Positions 10,705 through 20,933 of a stretch of DNA of 38,473 nt are shown piece after piece. The notes under the pieces are model-generated. The model was given only the letters and a program-made list of their open reading frames with translations, searched no databases and was not told the DNA's origin. Origin of the DNA: Comamonadaceae bacterium. GTDB taxonomy: Bacteria; Pseudomonadota; Gammaproteobacteria; Burkholderiales; Burkholderiaceae_C. The stretch spans positions 1-38,473 of the forward strand of contig CANHSE010000003.1 in assembly GCA_947463025.1 (NCBI GenBank). Reading direction: 5' to 3'. The translations under genes and the position numbers were made by a program. Every line of letters starts with the position of its first letter. Positions within the stretch are counted from its first letter, which is position 1.

Positions 10705-11979
10705 ATGGACTTCGACTACTCCCCCAAGACCAAGGACTTGCAGGCACGCCTGCTCAAGTTCATGGACGCCCATATCTACCCCAGCGAGAAGACCTATGCC
10801 GACGAACTGGCGGCCAACACCGCTGCCGGCAAGCGTTGGACGGCGCTGCAGGTGATCGAGGACCTCAAGGCCAAGGCCCAGGCCGCCGACTTGTGGAACC
10901 TGTGGCTGCCGGTGGACACCGCGAAGATCGCGGGCGTGCAAGGCGCCGGCCTGACCAACCAGGAGTACGCGCCGCTGGCCGAGATCATGGGCCGGGTGCC
11001 GTGGGCGCCCGAGGTGTTCAACTGCGGCGCGCCGGACACCGGCAATATGGAAACCATCGCCCGCTACGGCACCGACGAACACCGCACGCGCTGGCTGCAG
11101 CCGCTGCTGGCCGGCAAGATCCGATCGGCGTTTGCGATGACCGAGCCCGAGGTGGCGTCGTCGGACGCGACCAATATCGCCACCCGCATCGAGCGGCGCG
11201 GCGACGAGTACGTGATCAACGGCCACAAGTGGTGGATCTCGGGTGCGGCCGATCCGCGCTGCGCGATCTTCATCACCATGGGCAAGTCGGACCCGGATGC
11301 GCCCAAGCACTCCCAACAAAGCATGGTGCTGGTGCCCGCTGACACGCCCGGTATTCGCATCGTGCGACCGCTGAACGTGATGGGGTATGACGATGCGCCG
11401 CACGGCCACGTCGAGATGTATTTCGACAACGTGCGCGTGCCCGCGCACAACATCCTGCTGGGTGAGGGCCGCGGCTTCGAGATCGCCCAAGGCCGCCTGG
11501 GCCCAGGACGGGTGCATCACTGCATGCGTTTGATCGGACTGGCCGAGCGGGCGCTGGAGTTGATGTGCCGACGTGCTTCTTCGCGCACCGCGTTTGGCAA
11601 GACCGTGGCGCAGCAGACGGTGACGCAAGAGCGCATTGCCGAGGCACGTTGCAAGATCGACATGGCGCGCCTGCTCACACTCAAGACCGCCTGGCTGATG
11701 GACGTGGCGGGCAACAAGGTGGCCAAGACCGAGATCGCGATGATCAAGGTGGTGGCGCCCACCATGGCCTGCCAGGTGATCGACTGGGCCATGCAGGTGC
11801 ATGGCGGCGGCGGCATGTGCGACGATTTCCCGCTGGCCTATGCCTATGCCGGCGCACGCACCCTGCGATTTGCCGACGGCCCCGACGAGGTGCACCGCAA
11901 CGCGATTGCCAAGTGGGAGCTGGGCAAGTACGGCGCTTACGGTCAGCAGGAGCCGGTGCCGGTCACGCGCGGCAGCTGA
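10705..11979 (+). CDS. acyl-CoA dehydrogenase family protein
   Basis: [45 protein letters not shown]-terminal [16 protein letters not shown]. Confidence 0.95.
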   Translation: MDFDYSPKTKDLQARLLKFMDAHIYPSEKTYADELAANTAAGKRWTALQVIEDLKAKAQAADLWNLWLPVDTAKIAGVQGAGLTNQEYAPLAEIMGRVPWAPEVFNCGAPDTGNMETIARYGTDEHRTRWLQPLLAGKIRSAFAMTEPEVASSDATNIATRIERRGDEYVINGHKWWISGAADPRCAIFITMGKSDPDAPKHSQQSMVLVPADTPGIRIVRPLNVMGYDDAPHGHVEMYFDNVRVPAHNILLGEGRGFEIAQGRLGPGRVHHCMRLIGLAERALELMCRRASSRTAFGKTVAQQTVTQERIAEARCKIDMARLLTLKTAWLMDVAGNKVAKTEIAMIKVVAPTMACQVIDWAMQVHGGGGMCDDFPLAYAYAGARTLRFADGPDEVHRNAIAKWELGKYGAYGQQEPVPVTRGS

Positions 11980-11985
11980 GCGCCT

Positions 11986-13182
11986 TCAGCTCGCGCGGTG
12001 CTGCAAGGCCCGCGCGAACAACCAGCCTGCCAGCGGCAGGCCCAGTGCGGGCACCACCAACAGGGCCGCATGGCCCAGATGGTCGAAGGCGTAGCCCGCC
12101 AGTGCCACACCGGCGGCCTGCCCCAGGAACAGGCAGGACGCGAAGACCGACACCGCTGTGCCGCGCGCGGCGGGCGTCATCTGGGTGGCATGCGTTTGCA
12201 GGGTGTTGTGAAACAGATAGGTGCCAAAGCCCACGGCCAAGGCGACGACACCCGCTGTCCAGGCCCACGGTGAGAGCCACCAGCACAGAAAGCCGGCCCC
12301 CATCAAGACGCTCCCCACGCGCACCATGCGAGACTCGCCCAGGGTCATGACGATGCGACGCGCGAAGAGCGCATAGACCAGCCCGCCCACGGCATACAGC
12401 GCCAGCAGCCCCGAGGCTGCAGCCAGGGTCAGACCGTAGCGCTGATTCAGGTAAGCCGGCAAAAAGGCCAAGGGGCCCAGCAGCAGCAGACCTTCGGCGA
12501 AAGCAGCGCCCAGCACCCACCCGCTCCAGGGCTGACTGAGCACCGCGCGCAACTGGACGACGAACATCGCCGTCCCCCGACCGGTCGCAGGCTCGGCGGC
12601 CGCGATCCCCCGTAGCCGGCGCAGCAAGAGGAATCCGATCAGGCCATAGCCGATCGCCATCAACACGAAGGCACCGCGCCAGCCCGCCTGGGCGTCGGCG
12701 AACAGGCCCCCCAGCAGCTGTCCGGACATCATGCCGGTGAGAATGCCCATGAGCAGTCGCGCCAGTGTGGCTTGCCGATCCTCGTAGGGCACGGCATCAC
12801 CGATCCAGGCCATCGACATGGGGATGATGCCGGCCGCCGCCATGCCCCAGGCCGCGCGGGTCAGCAGGAGCAAGGAGAAATCGGCGGACGCTGCGGCGAC
12901 CAGCGCCATGACCATGCACGCGAGCAGTCCGAAGCAGACCAGACGCGCCTTGCCAAAGCGATCGCCCAGCGGCCCGAAGACCATCTGGGACAGGCCGTAG
13001 GCCACAGAGAAGAAGAGGATGACCCCGCCGGCAGCGCCCGGGGTGAGGCCGAAGTCGCTGCCGATGCGCGGCAGCATCCCATCGCACACGCGCATGGCCG
13101 CGCCGCTGAAGAAGGCCGCCACGGCGAGCAGCGTGACGGTGCTGGCGGTGGAGGATGGGGAAGGCGTTGGGAGGAGCGTCAA
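11986..13182 (-). CDS. MFS transporter
   Basis: 398 aa, about 12 hydrophobic segments, FGPLGDRFGKARLV motif. Confidence 0.9.
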   Translation of the reverse strand: MTLLPTPSPSSTASTVTLLAVAAFFSGAAMRVCDGMLPRIGSDFGLTPGAAGGVILFFSVAYGLSQMVFGPLGDRFGKARLVCFGLLACMVMALVAAASADFSLLLLTRAAWGMAAAGIIPMSMAWIGDAVPYEDRQATLARLLMGILTGMMSGQLLGGLFADAQAGWRGAFVLMAIGYGLIGFLLLRRLRGIAAAEPATGRGTAMFVVQLRAVLSQPWSGWVLGAAFAEGLLLLGPLAFLPAYLNQRYGLTLAAASGLLALYAVGGLVYALFARRIVMTLGESRMVRVGSVLMGAGFLCWWLSPWAWTAGVVALAVGFGTYLFHNTLQTHATQMTPAARGTAVSVFASCLFLGQAAGVALAGYAFDHLGHAALLVVPALGLPLAGWLFARALQHRAS

Positions 13183-13260
13183 GCAGGCCGGAACGGAGAA
13201 TGTGCTCGACTGTAACGCCTCGCGGCCTCGGCCCGTGGCCGCACCGGCCCCCGCAGAAAG

Positions 13261-13337
13261 TGGCCTGCCCGAAGGGAATCGAACCCCCGACCCACAGCTT
13301 AGAAGGCTGTTGCTCTATCCAACTGAGCTACGGGCAG
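13261..13337 (-). tRNA. tRNA-Arg (anticodon TCT)
   Basis: Reverse complement CTGCCCGTAGCTCAGTTGGATAGAGCAACAGCCTTCTAAGCTGTGGGTCGGGGGTTCGATTCCCTTCGGGCAGGCCA; full cloverleaf, 7-bp acceptor, CCA encoded. Confidence 0.96.
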
Positions 13338-13446
13338 AACGCGTGAGCCCTGATTGTCACACCAGATGCGTCGCTTCGCCGCAGCCCCCGGCCCTTCGCT
13401 TTTCGACGCGATCGTCGTCACCGGCCGCCTGGATGGCGTGCAAGCG

Positions 13447-14610
13447 TCACTTGTTCAGCCCCAAGAGCTGCACCATTCGGTTGAGGTCACCCTCTTCCTG
13501 CATGATTTCGGCCATGAGCGCTGGCAGCGGCAGGCGCCCCCAGTTGACCGCGCGGCGAATGAGGTACGGCGTGGGGCTGTGTGGCTCGATGGCAGCCAGG
13601 TAGTCGGCCAAGGCTTCCAGCGTGCGATAGGCCTCATCGCGATTGGGCCAGGCGCCGATGACCACGGGCTGTAGCGCAGCGGAGGGCGCGGTTGGGTCGC
13701 CGGTCGGCTCGGAGGGCATCGCGTCGGCATTCGTCTCCAGCGGCGCTGCGTTGGCGGCGGCCGACCCGGCTTCACGCGCAGGTGGGATCGACGCCTGGAC
13801 CTGAAGCAGCACCCGCTCCAGAGTGTCCAGCACGGCGGCGAGCTTGCGCAACACAGGTGCATGCGAACCGAGCCTTTCCGCCAGCGTCTCGACCAGCGCC
13901 ACCAGATGGGCGCGCGCTTCGCGCACGTCGCGCAGGCGGTCTGCGACGGCTTGCGGTGCGTACCGCGTCACATTGGCCACGATCTCCTCACGGGTCAGGG
14001 GCGGCTCATCGGCGTGCCCCTGCGCGAGATCCGCGGCGTCGCCTGCGTTCTGCGCCTGGGCCAGTTCGCTGGCCACCAGACGCTCCCAGTCGGCCAGGCT
14101 GACGCGGGAGGGCTTGCGCTGCGCGAGTGGAAAGAGGGTCACATGCACACGCAGGGTGTTGGCCAGGCTCTCCCCCATCCAATCGAAGGGCGCCACGCGG
14201 GCCTCGCAGTCACCGCCCTCCTCCGGTGGATCCAGGCGTGGATGCAGGCCTTCCCAATACCGGCCCACCAATTCACGCACCAGCAGCAGGCCACGCGCCA
14301 GAGCGGTCACCTGCCCCTCCTGGCGGATCCAGGCCTCTGTCAACCACGCTGCCAGCTGCAGGTCCTTGCTGCGGGTCGTCAAGGCCTCGGTGCACCACGC
14401 GTCGATCTGTCGCCAGTCGGCGCGGTGGAGCGGGCGCTCCCAGTGGCGCATGGGCAGGTTCGGGTCATCCTCCTCCCGCGCCAGGCGGATGTCCGTGAAC
14501 AGCGAATCTGCGCGCATCGACTCCCCGCAGGGATCGGGGCCCGGCACCGGGGCGAGCAGGGCCTGCAGAACCTCGTCCAGCGCCAAGGAGGACGCGGTGT
14601 CAGGGGTCAT
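13447..14610 (-). CDS. tssA: type VI secretion system protein TssA
   Basis: ImpA-type N-terminus (LLAPVPGPDPCGESMR..DPNLPM..WRQIDAW) and C-terminal PYLIRRAVNWGRLPLPALMAEI. Start at 14610 with a 4-bp overlap with tssM. Confidence 0.93.
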   Translation of the reverse strand: MTPDTASSLALDEVLQALLAPVPGPDPCGESMRADSLFTDIRLAREEDDPNLPMRHWERPLHRADWRQIDAWCTEALTTRSKDLQLAAWLTEAWIRQEGQVTALARGLLLVRELVGRYWEGLHPRLDPPEEGGDCEARVAPFDWMGESLANTLRVHVTLFPLAQRKPSRVSLADWERLVASELAQAQNAGDAADLAQGHADEPPLTREEIVANVTRYAPQAVADRLRDVREARAHLVALVETLAERLGSHAPVLRKLAAVLDTLERVLLQVQASIPPAREAGSAAANAAPLETNADAMPSEPTGDPTAPSAALQPVVIGAWPNRDEAYRTLEALADYLAAIEPHSPTPYLIRRAVNWGRLPLPALMAEIMQEEGDLNRMVQLLGLNK

Positions 14611-17600
14611 GGCGCACTCCAGTCCGGGACGCGCGCGGGAAACGCCCCTGGCCACGCCAAGGGGGACCGCTTGCCGGCCGGGCTCACGGACAGCCGCAGG
14701 TACACGCGCGCACGCGCCTCCTGCGGCGCCAGGGAAGCCACCGCGGCGACGGGCGCCAGGGGAAACTCGAAGCGCAGCAACTGCATCCTGGCGTCGGCAC
14801 GGCTGGCCCCCTCCGTCTCGCGGTGGGTCGTCAACAGCGTGAACAGGGACCACGGATCGGTGAACCGAAACCGCACCTCGCGCGGCTCCTCGATCGAGAG
14901 TGCGCTCTGGCTCGGCTCCGCCTGCGGCACCACCGGGCCGTCGCGCGCCAGCCGCAAGCGCAGCTCGATCGGGGTGCCCGGCTCCCAGCGCAGCGCGCGG
15001 GCCGGCTCGCGCGCACGCAAGGTCTGGCTGCCCACGAGCAGGGTCCAGTCGATGATCTTGTTGCCCTGGACCTCGCCGCCCGGATTGGCACGGAACTCGA
15101 CGGCCAGGTCGTAGCCGGCGGCGGATTCCGGCTGAGCGGGATACAAGGGGGCGAGGAAGGCGCGAACACGCTCCATCTGGTCGGCGAAGCGCCGCACCGC
15201 ATCGGACGGTCGCGGCCCCAGCAGGCGCTGCGCGCGCTCGAAGGCCTGGAGCACCGACCCGGTGTCCTCGGGGTCGGCTGGTGTGCGCTCGATCCCGCCG
15301 CTCCCGCTGGCGCGAAACGGCGAGCGCCCGGCCAGCTCTCGATTGAACAACTCGGCAAAACGGCTCCAGGACTCGCGCGTTTCGAGTTGACGTAACTCGC
15401 GACAGCGGTCGGCGAGGCTGGACTGCAAAGCCACCAGGCGTTCGGAAAATGCGTCGCCGACCCGGCGCGGCGCAGGCTTGATGCGGTCGGCGCAATTGAG
15501 CAGGTCCACATCGGCGGCGGTGGCCGTGACGAATTGCTCCAGCAGCGCCAGGCTGCTGGCCGGGCTCTTGAGCCGATAGCGCGTCAGGTCGGCGGTGATG
15601 CCGCGCCAGCGCTGCACGACCAGCCCGCTGCCATTGCCCTCCAGCAGCGGCAGCAACACCTCGGCCTCACGCGAGAGCGCGTCGATGAAGGCGGTCTGGT
15701 TGGCGGCATAGGCCACGAGGCCCGCCGCATCGCCCGCGCCGAAGGCGGCGACCAGCGGGGCCTTGTCACCCGTCCAGCTGCGAAAGTCGGGTTCGCGTGG
15801 CTGGTAGAAATCGCCCTGGCGGAAGGTGTCGTCCACGCGCCGCAGGCGCACCAACGCGTCGCGGGCCAGCACCTGCCCCAGGCGCGTCGCGGCCGTGCGC
15901 GCACCCAACTCGGTCAGCGCCGTCCCGGCCCGCGCCAGGCGCAGTCGATCCGCCTCGCCCACCGGGGGGGCGGCCGCCGGCGGCAGCAGGATGGCCGCCT
16001 GCGCCAGAAGATCCACCATGCCGTCGGCCAAAGCGCCCCGCACCCAGACGTCGACCTTGTCGCGCACCGGCGCCGGAAATTTAGGCAAGAGTTGGGCGTC
16101 GAACTGGCGACGGGCATCGGCCAAGGCGACCGCTTGGTCCAGCTTGCCACGGTCCCAGGCCACGGCCTGGCCGGTCGCCGGTTCGGGCAGCGCCCGATGG
16201 CCGGGTCGCATGTAGGGCTGCACCATCAAGGCCGACAGCGCGTCGCGCAGCGCCGCCCGGTCGGGCGTGAAACTCCATCGGGCTTCCTTGTCCTGCCAGA
16301 CCAGGCCAGGGCCCATCAGCGTCGAGCCCTCGGCCACCCAGGTCGCCCACTGTCCGCGGAAACGGTCCAGGGCGTCGCGGGTCTGCTGCTGGACCTGGGC
16401 CACCGCCGCCGGCCCCACCAGCGCGGTGGCCTGCATCCGCTGCATCAAATGGTCGTGCGCCTGCCCCAGCTCGGCCGTAGTCCCCTGCATCCAGGCCCCC
16501 TTGCCGGACACCATGAGCGCCTCCTGGCGGCGCAGGGCCTCGAGCATCGACGTCCAGCCTTGCTGCTGAACATCACGACCGGCCCCCTCACCCGCCTGGG
16601 AGACGGTGCGGGCCATCGCATCGATGCCCTGCTCCGCCAGCAGCAGGTCGTTTTTGTCGAACAAGCGGGTGCGCAGCGCCTTCATGGCCGTGCCGAAGGT
16701 GCAGGTGGCCGCGTGCTGCAGCGGCGCGGCTGCCAGGGGCGAGCGGCCCAGCGACTGCTTGCGCAGCAGACTGGCCGCACGGTCCAGGCTGACCGTCACT
16801 TCCGCGCCGAGGAAGACGCGCACCGCCAGCCGCAGGTCCTCGCCAGATGCGGCGCCAGCCTGGGCCTGGCTCAGGCGCTCCATGGCGCGCACGCCGCGGT
16901 CCAGCTCTTCCAAACGGCCCACGAACTCCAACAGGGCGGCGAACTCGGGCAGGTCTTCCACGTTCAGGCCCGAGCGCTGGACGACCTGGACCTGCGCGGC
17001 CCACCCCGGCGGCAGGGTGCAGGTGGAGCCGGTGATCAGGGTGCCCGTCGCCGGATCAACCGGCACGCCGGTAAGCTCACTGATGCGGCTGTAGGCGCCT
17101 AGCCGCAGAGGTTCGACGGCGTTCTCCGTAAAGCCGCGCTCCAGCCGTGCGTGCAAGCGGGCCTGCAGGTCATCGAACACCTCCCAGGAGCCGGGCATGA
17201 ACACCGATCCGAACAGACCGCCCTGGATGTGCTCCATCAGCGCGAGCGTGCCCAGCACGCGCGCACGGTCACGCGCGGCGTCGACGGGCTCTCCGACGGC
17301 GCGACCATGTCGATCCAGCTCATGAATGGCGGCGACGATGCCCGGGGACAGGTGCGACAGACGCACGGTGTAGACGGCCAGGCCGACCGTCCACACCACA
17401 GGCACCGTGATGGCGGTCCAGCGCACGAGTCGATGGACCAGGGGGCGACGCAGCTGCTGCGCGCGTGAGGCGCGCACCAGCCCCGGCTCCGCGAAGATCT
17501 TGCGCTCGAACAGATCACGCAGGAAGGCCGGCTCGCGCTCCAGCGTCTGCGCCGCCGGGTCCAGCACCGGCAGAGCGGCCGGGTCGGGGACGGTGACCCG

Positions 17601-18737
17601 GGGGGGCGGCTCGGCATCCGGCAACGGCTCGGCGGGAACGGGGGTCTCGTCTGCCACCTCGGCCAGCGCGGATGCCGGCGCCACGCGGCTCGGGCCGAAC
17701 GCGCCAGGGACGCCCCCACGCACAGCGGCGGACTCGCTGCAATCCCCGCTCAGGTAGAACCCGCGAAAGAAGAAGGGCTCGTGGTAGGCGCTGGTGCGCA
17801 TGAGCTCTTCCATGAACAGCTTGAGTCCGCGGCGCAGGCGTTCGAGCTCGGCGGGCAGCATGAAGTAATCCGCGCTGTGGCCTTCGGCCGGCTCCAGGGC
17901 GCACAGCTCGGCGCAGGCATCCTGCACATCGCGGGTGATGTCATCCAGGCCCGCATCGACCCAGCTGGCCTGAAACGGTGCGCCGAGCTCGTAGGGCGAT
18001 GACCAGCCGACCATGCTGCGGCGCAGAGTCTCCGGCAGCGCCCGGCCGAAGGCCGTGAAGCCCGGCACGCTTTCGCAGCCGGTGATGACCAGGTAGACCG
18101 GAAACTGCAAAGCAAAACGGTTCTGGGCCAGCCAGAGCCGCCGATGGATGGCCTTGGCCCGAGCGCCCAGGTGCAGCCCGGCCTCCGCTCCGTGGGCGGT
18201 CAGCAGGGACGCCGGCAAGGCGACCACCACCGCGTCGAAAGGTCGATCGGACCGGTACTTGCGGCACAGCCCCAGGAACTGGTCCCACACCTGGCTGCCC
18301 GCGGAGCCGGTCTCGTCCGGCGAGCCCAGGTGGCCGCCTTGCAGCTGGATGGCGACGCCCTTGTCGAAGAAATTCCAGTGCAGGCCGTGCGCCGCAACGC
18401 TCAGGGACGCATCGGTGCTCAAGGCGCTGGGAATGCCGGCGGCGACCAGCGGGAGGATCTGCTCGGTGTCCGCTTCGTTGAGCACCAGGGTCCAGCTCAG
18501 GTTGTAGCGCTCAGCACGCGAGGCCAGGTTGGCTTCGATCAGCTCCACTGCGTGCCGAAAGGACTGCTTGAGGGAGTCCATGCTGAGCTGACGAACCGGG
18601 GCGGCGCCGGGCGTCTGGCGCTCGCGGTCGGCGCTCACCGCTGCGGCCCACAACACCAGCCCCAGGACCAGCAAGGCGATCACCGCCAGCGCCAGCAGCG
18701 CGATGATCGCGAGGTGGTCGGTCAGGAAGTTCAGCAC
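14607..18737 (-). CDS. tssM: type VI secretion system membrane subunit TssM (IcmF)
   Basis: 1376 aa; N-terminal TM, second TM near WTAITVPVVWTVGLAVYTV, large periplasmic region, C-terminal FRFTDPWSLFTLL; adjacent to tssL and tssA. Confidence 0.93.
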   Translation of the reverse strand: MLNFLTDHLAIIALLALAVIALLVLGLVLWAAAVSADRERQTPGAAPVRQLSMDSLKQSFRHAVELIEANLASRAERYNLSWTLVLNEADTEQILPLVAAGIPSALSTDASLSVAAHGLHWNFFDKGVAIQLQGGHLGSPDETGSAGSQVWDQFLGLCRKYRSDRPFDAVVVALPASLLTAHGAEAGLHLGARAKAIHRRLWLAQNRFALQFPVYLVITGCESVPGFTAFGRALPETLRRSMVGWSSPYELGAPFQASWVDAGLDDITRDVQDACAELCALEPAEGHSADYFMLPAELERLRRGLKLFMEELMRTSAYHEPFFFRGFYLSGDCSESAAVRGGVPGAFGPSRVAPASALAEVADETPVPAEPLPDAEPPPRVTVPDPAALPVLDPAAQTLEREPAFLRDLFERKIFAEPGLVRASRAQQLRRPLVHRLVRWTAITVPVVWTVGLAVYTVRLSHLSPGIVAAIHELDRHGRAVGEPVDAARDRARVLGTLALMEHIQGGLFGSVFMPGSWEVFDDLQARLHARLERGFTENAVEPLRLGAYSRISELTGVPVDPATGTLITGSTCTLPPGWAAQVQVVQRSGLNVEDLPEFAALLEFVGRLEELDRGVRAMERLSQAQAGAASGEDLRLAVRVFLGAEVTVSLDRAASLLRKQSLGRSPLAAAPLQHAATCTFGTAMKALRTRLFDKNDLLLAEQGIDAMARTVSQAGEGAGRDVQQQGWTSMLEALRRQEALMVSGKGAWMQGTTAELGQAHDHLMQRMQATALVGPAAVAQVQQQTRDALDRFRGQWATWVAEGSTLMGPGLVWQDKEARWSFTPDRAALRDALSALMVQPYMRPGHRALPEPATGQAVAWDRGKLDQAVALADARRQFDAQLLPKFPAPVRDKVDVWVRGALADGMVDLLAQAAILLPPAAAPPVGEADRLRLARAGTALTELGARTAATRLGQVLARDALVRLRRVDDTFRQGDFYQPREPDFRSWTGDKAPLVAAFGAGDAAGLVAYAANQTAFIDALSREAEVLLPLLEGNGSGLVVQRWRGITADLTRYRLKSPASSLALLEQFVTATAADVDLLNCADRIKPAPRRVGDAFSERLVALQSSLADRCRELRQLETRESWSRFAELFNRELAGRSPFRASGSGGIERTPADPEDTGSVLQAFERAQRLLGPRPSDAVRRFADQMERVRAFLAPLYPAQPESAAGYDLAVEFRANPGGEVQGNKIIDWTLLVGSQTLRAREPARALRWEPGTPIELRLRLARDGPVVPQAEPSQSALSIEEPREVRFRFTDPWSLFTLLTTHRETEGASRADARMQLLRFEFPLAPVAAVASLAPQEARARVYLRLSVSPAGKRSPLAWPGAFPARVPDWSAP

Positions 18738-19567
18738 GTCAGGCCTCCTAGCCCATCCGGCGAGACGGCAGGCGTCATCGGCCCAGTGGCCAAATCGATC
18801 GCTTCACGCACCGGCCAGGACTGCCACAGCCAGAGCAGCTCGGACACGGCCAGCAAGCCCAAGACCACCAGCAGGGCCATGACCCACCAGCGGCTCAGCC
18901 GCGGCAAGCGCCGGGCGGCCAGATGGGTCAGGGTGCTGGCGTAGGCCTCGGGCGAGAGGGTCCGGTCCCGCCCCTGCAGATCGGGCGCGCGCTGGTAGAT
19001 GAACTGGAACAGCTCGCGCCGGTAGTCCGCGATTTTTTGCAAGGAGTCCGTGCCTCGGTAGCGGCCCTGGAATCCCAGCGAGAGCACGCTCAGGTACAGG
19101 CGCGCGATGGGACGCTGGGCCGGCTCGCGCTGAGACAGGATCTGCTCGATCTCCTCGAAGACCTTTTCGCCCGCGCTGCTGGTGCGAGACAGTTGGGCTT
19201 CGATCAGCACATGCCGCCAGTGGGGACGTCCGGCCCAGTCGGCGCTGATCAAAAGTTCATCGGCCAGCGCTGCCTTCAGATACCGCGCGTGAAACTCGGT
19301 GTCCGCCCCCGAGCGGCCGCCAATGCGCCGGGCCTCCAGCGTCTGCAACTCGATCAGCTGCACCAGCTGCTGGCTCAGGGCCTGGGTCGCAGCCACCGCC
19401 TCGGCCTCACTGACCTGGTGAACGGCCTGGCAGGCCAGGTCGAGCACGCCATAGAAATCGCGAAACTGGGCCGAGGGGAAATCGACCCCGCCGACCCCGG
19501 TCGCGCCGCGGGCCTGCGAGAGCAAGGTGGACAAGGCAGTGGATGTAGGCAGGGTCATGGCAGTCAT
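18731..19567 (-). CDS. tssL: type VI secretion system protein TssL (DotU family)
   Basis: DELLISADWAGRPHW, FFE-like EKVFEEIEQIL, YLSVLSLGFQGRYRG; single C-terminal TM. Confidence 0.94.
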   Translation of the reverse strand: MTAMTLPTSTALSTLLSQARGATGVGGVDFPSAQFRDFYGVLDLACQAVHQVSEAEAVAATQALSQQLVQLIELQTLEARRIGGRSGADTEFHARYLKAALADELLISADWAGRPHWRHVLIEAQLSRTSSAGEKVFEEIEQILSQREPAQRPIARLYLSVLSLGFQGRYRGTDSLQKIADYRRELFQFIYQRAPDLQGRDRTLSPEAYASTLTHLAARRLPRLSRWWVMALLVVLGLLAVSELLWLWQSWPVREAIDLATGPMTPAVSPDGLGGLTC

Positions 19568-19586
19568 GTCGGCGGGCGGTGTGCAC

Positions 19587-20933
19587 TCAGCCTTTGAGGA
19601 AGATCACCATCTCGTGGGGCCGTTGCATGGCGCTGGTTTCATTGGCATTGCTGATGACGAGGGTCTGACCCGCGGCGATGAAGGCCTCGGCGACGTCGAT
19701 GGCGAACAGGGTGTAGCCCGCGCTGGAGCGCAGGCCCAGCTCCGGCGCGTCGTCGATGCGGCGGCGGGCGGCGCCCAGCACGCGCCGCTCGGACAGCGAG
19801 GTCCAGACCGTGCGCGAGCCGATGACGGCCCCGGACATCCAGGCCACCAGCTCGCGCTCGGGCTGGCCGCGCAGGCCCACGACCAGGCGCGTGCCCGCAA
19901 CCACCGACTCCAAGGGCACGCTGAACGCGCCGGCGTCGAAGTCGAACAGGCTGGTCCGCCACTCCTGGCTGACCTCGCCCGCGAAGTCCTCCAGCGCGTC
20001 GAGCACAGGTCCGAGGGCGGCCATCGGATCGTCATGCACCCAGGCCGGCGGCAGCATTGGCACGGCCCCCGGTCGCAGCGCGGCCAGGGGCCCCAGCTGG
20101 GCGCACAGGGCCAGGTAGAGCGCATGGGGCGGCACCGACGGACTGCGCAACAGGGCCTCCAGCACGGGCAAGGCGAAGACCAGGCTGGCCAGTCGGGCCT
20201 TGCCCTCCAGGATGGCAAGCCGGTCTTCCATGCGGGAAGAAGGGTCCGACGTCTGCTTGACCAGAAAGGCGGCCTTGCTGCGCATCTGGGCGGCCAGGGC
20301 CTGGGCGCGCTGGCGCACCTCGCTGTGCAGCGGCACCTCCAGCCACGCGGGCTCGTAGGCGCCGCGCTTGTAGACCTCGTTGTCCTTGCGCACCGTCATG
20401 AGCTTGAGCGACAGGTAGGCGGACGAGGGCCGCTCGCCCACGGCCAAGGCGAGGTTGGGCACGGCGCGCGGCAGGTCGATCGGCAAGGCCTCGGAGATCT
20501 CGTCCTCCACCCGCTCGCCCGGCACACCGCGAAACCGGGCGGGCTGGGCACTGACCCGCAGGGAACGGGCCCGGCCGACCGTGAGGTAGATCGCGGCCCG
20601 CGCCTCTTCCAGCTGCGCGGCCAGGGGCGTGATGTCCAGCGTCAGGTCGGGCAGGCCCGGGGCGGACGCCGGCCAGGTGACCGCCATGCCATCGGGCATG
20701 ACCGCCTCCAGCGCCAGCACCCGCACCAGCCCGTTGGTCAGGAGGCTCTCGTCGATGTCCAGCCGCCGCAGGCCCCAGCCCAGCGGATGCGCCGCCAAGT
20801 GCTGCCAGGCGACCAGGTCATCGACCCGCGCGCTCTCCTGCTGGAAATGCTGGGGACTCAGGAGCATGCCTTCGTGCCACTGGATGCGCGGCGCGGGCGG
20901 GGTTGGGCGGTAGGTCATGGGGTCGTGGCTCAT
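19587..20933 (-). CDS. tssK: type VI secretion system baseplate subunit TssK
   Basis: IQWHEGMLLSPQHFQQE and GWGLRRLDIDESLLTNGLV motifs. Confidence 0.97.
   Translation of the reverse strand: MSHDPMTYRPTPPAPRIQWHEGMLLSPQHFQQESARVDDLVAWQHLAAHPLGWGLRRLDIDESLLTNGLVRVLALEAVMPDGMAVTWPASAPGLPDLTLDITPLAAQLEEARAAIYLTVGRARSLRVSAQPARFRGVPGERVEDEISEALPIDLPRAVPNLALAVGERPSSAYLSLKLMTVRKDNEVYKRGAYEPAWLEVPLHSEVRQRAQALAAQMRSKAAFLVKQTSDPSSRMEDRLAILEGKARLASLVFALPVLEALLRSPSVPPHALYLALCAQLGPLAALRPGAVPMLPPAWVHDDPMAALGPVLDALEDFAGEVSQEWRTSLFDFDAGAFSVPLESVVAGTRLVVGLRGQPERELVAWMSGAVIGSRTVWTSLSERRVLGAARRRIDDAPELGLRSSAGYTLFAIDVAEAFIAAGQTLVISNANETSAMQRPHEMVIFLKG

Noticed and set aside
13361-13370. 10-bp match ACCAGATGCG shared with tRNA-Pro (38176-38185), possible att site
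   Set aside because: Only 10 bp, in the anticodon-arm region and not the tRNA 3' end, with mismatches on both sides; too weak to call an attachment site.
13447-15495. 682-aa minus ORF containing TssA
   Set aside because: The first ~295 residues are out-of-frame tssM sequence; true TssA starts at 14610.
15534-17102. 522-aa plus-strand ORF opposite tssM
   Set aside because: Composition is Arg/Gln/His/Gly-rich as expected for the antisense frame of a GC-rich gene; tssM on the other strand is well supported.
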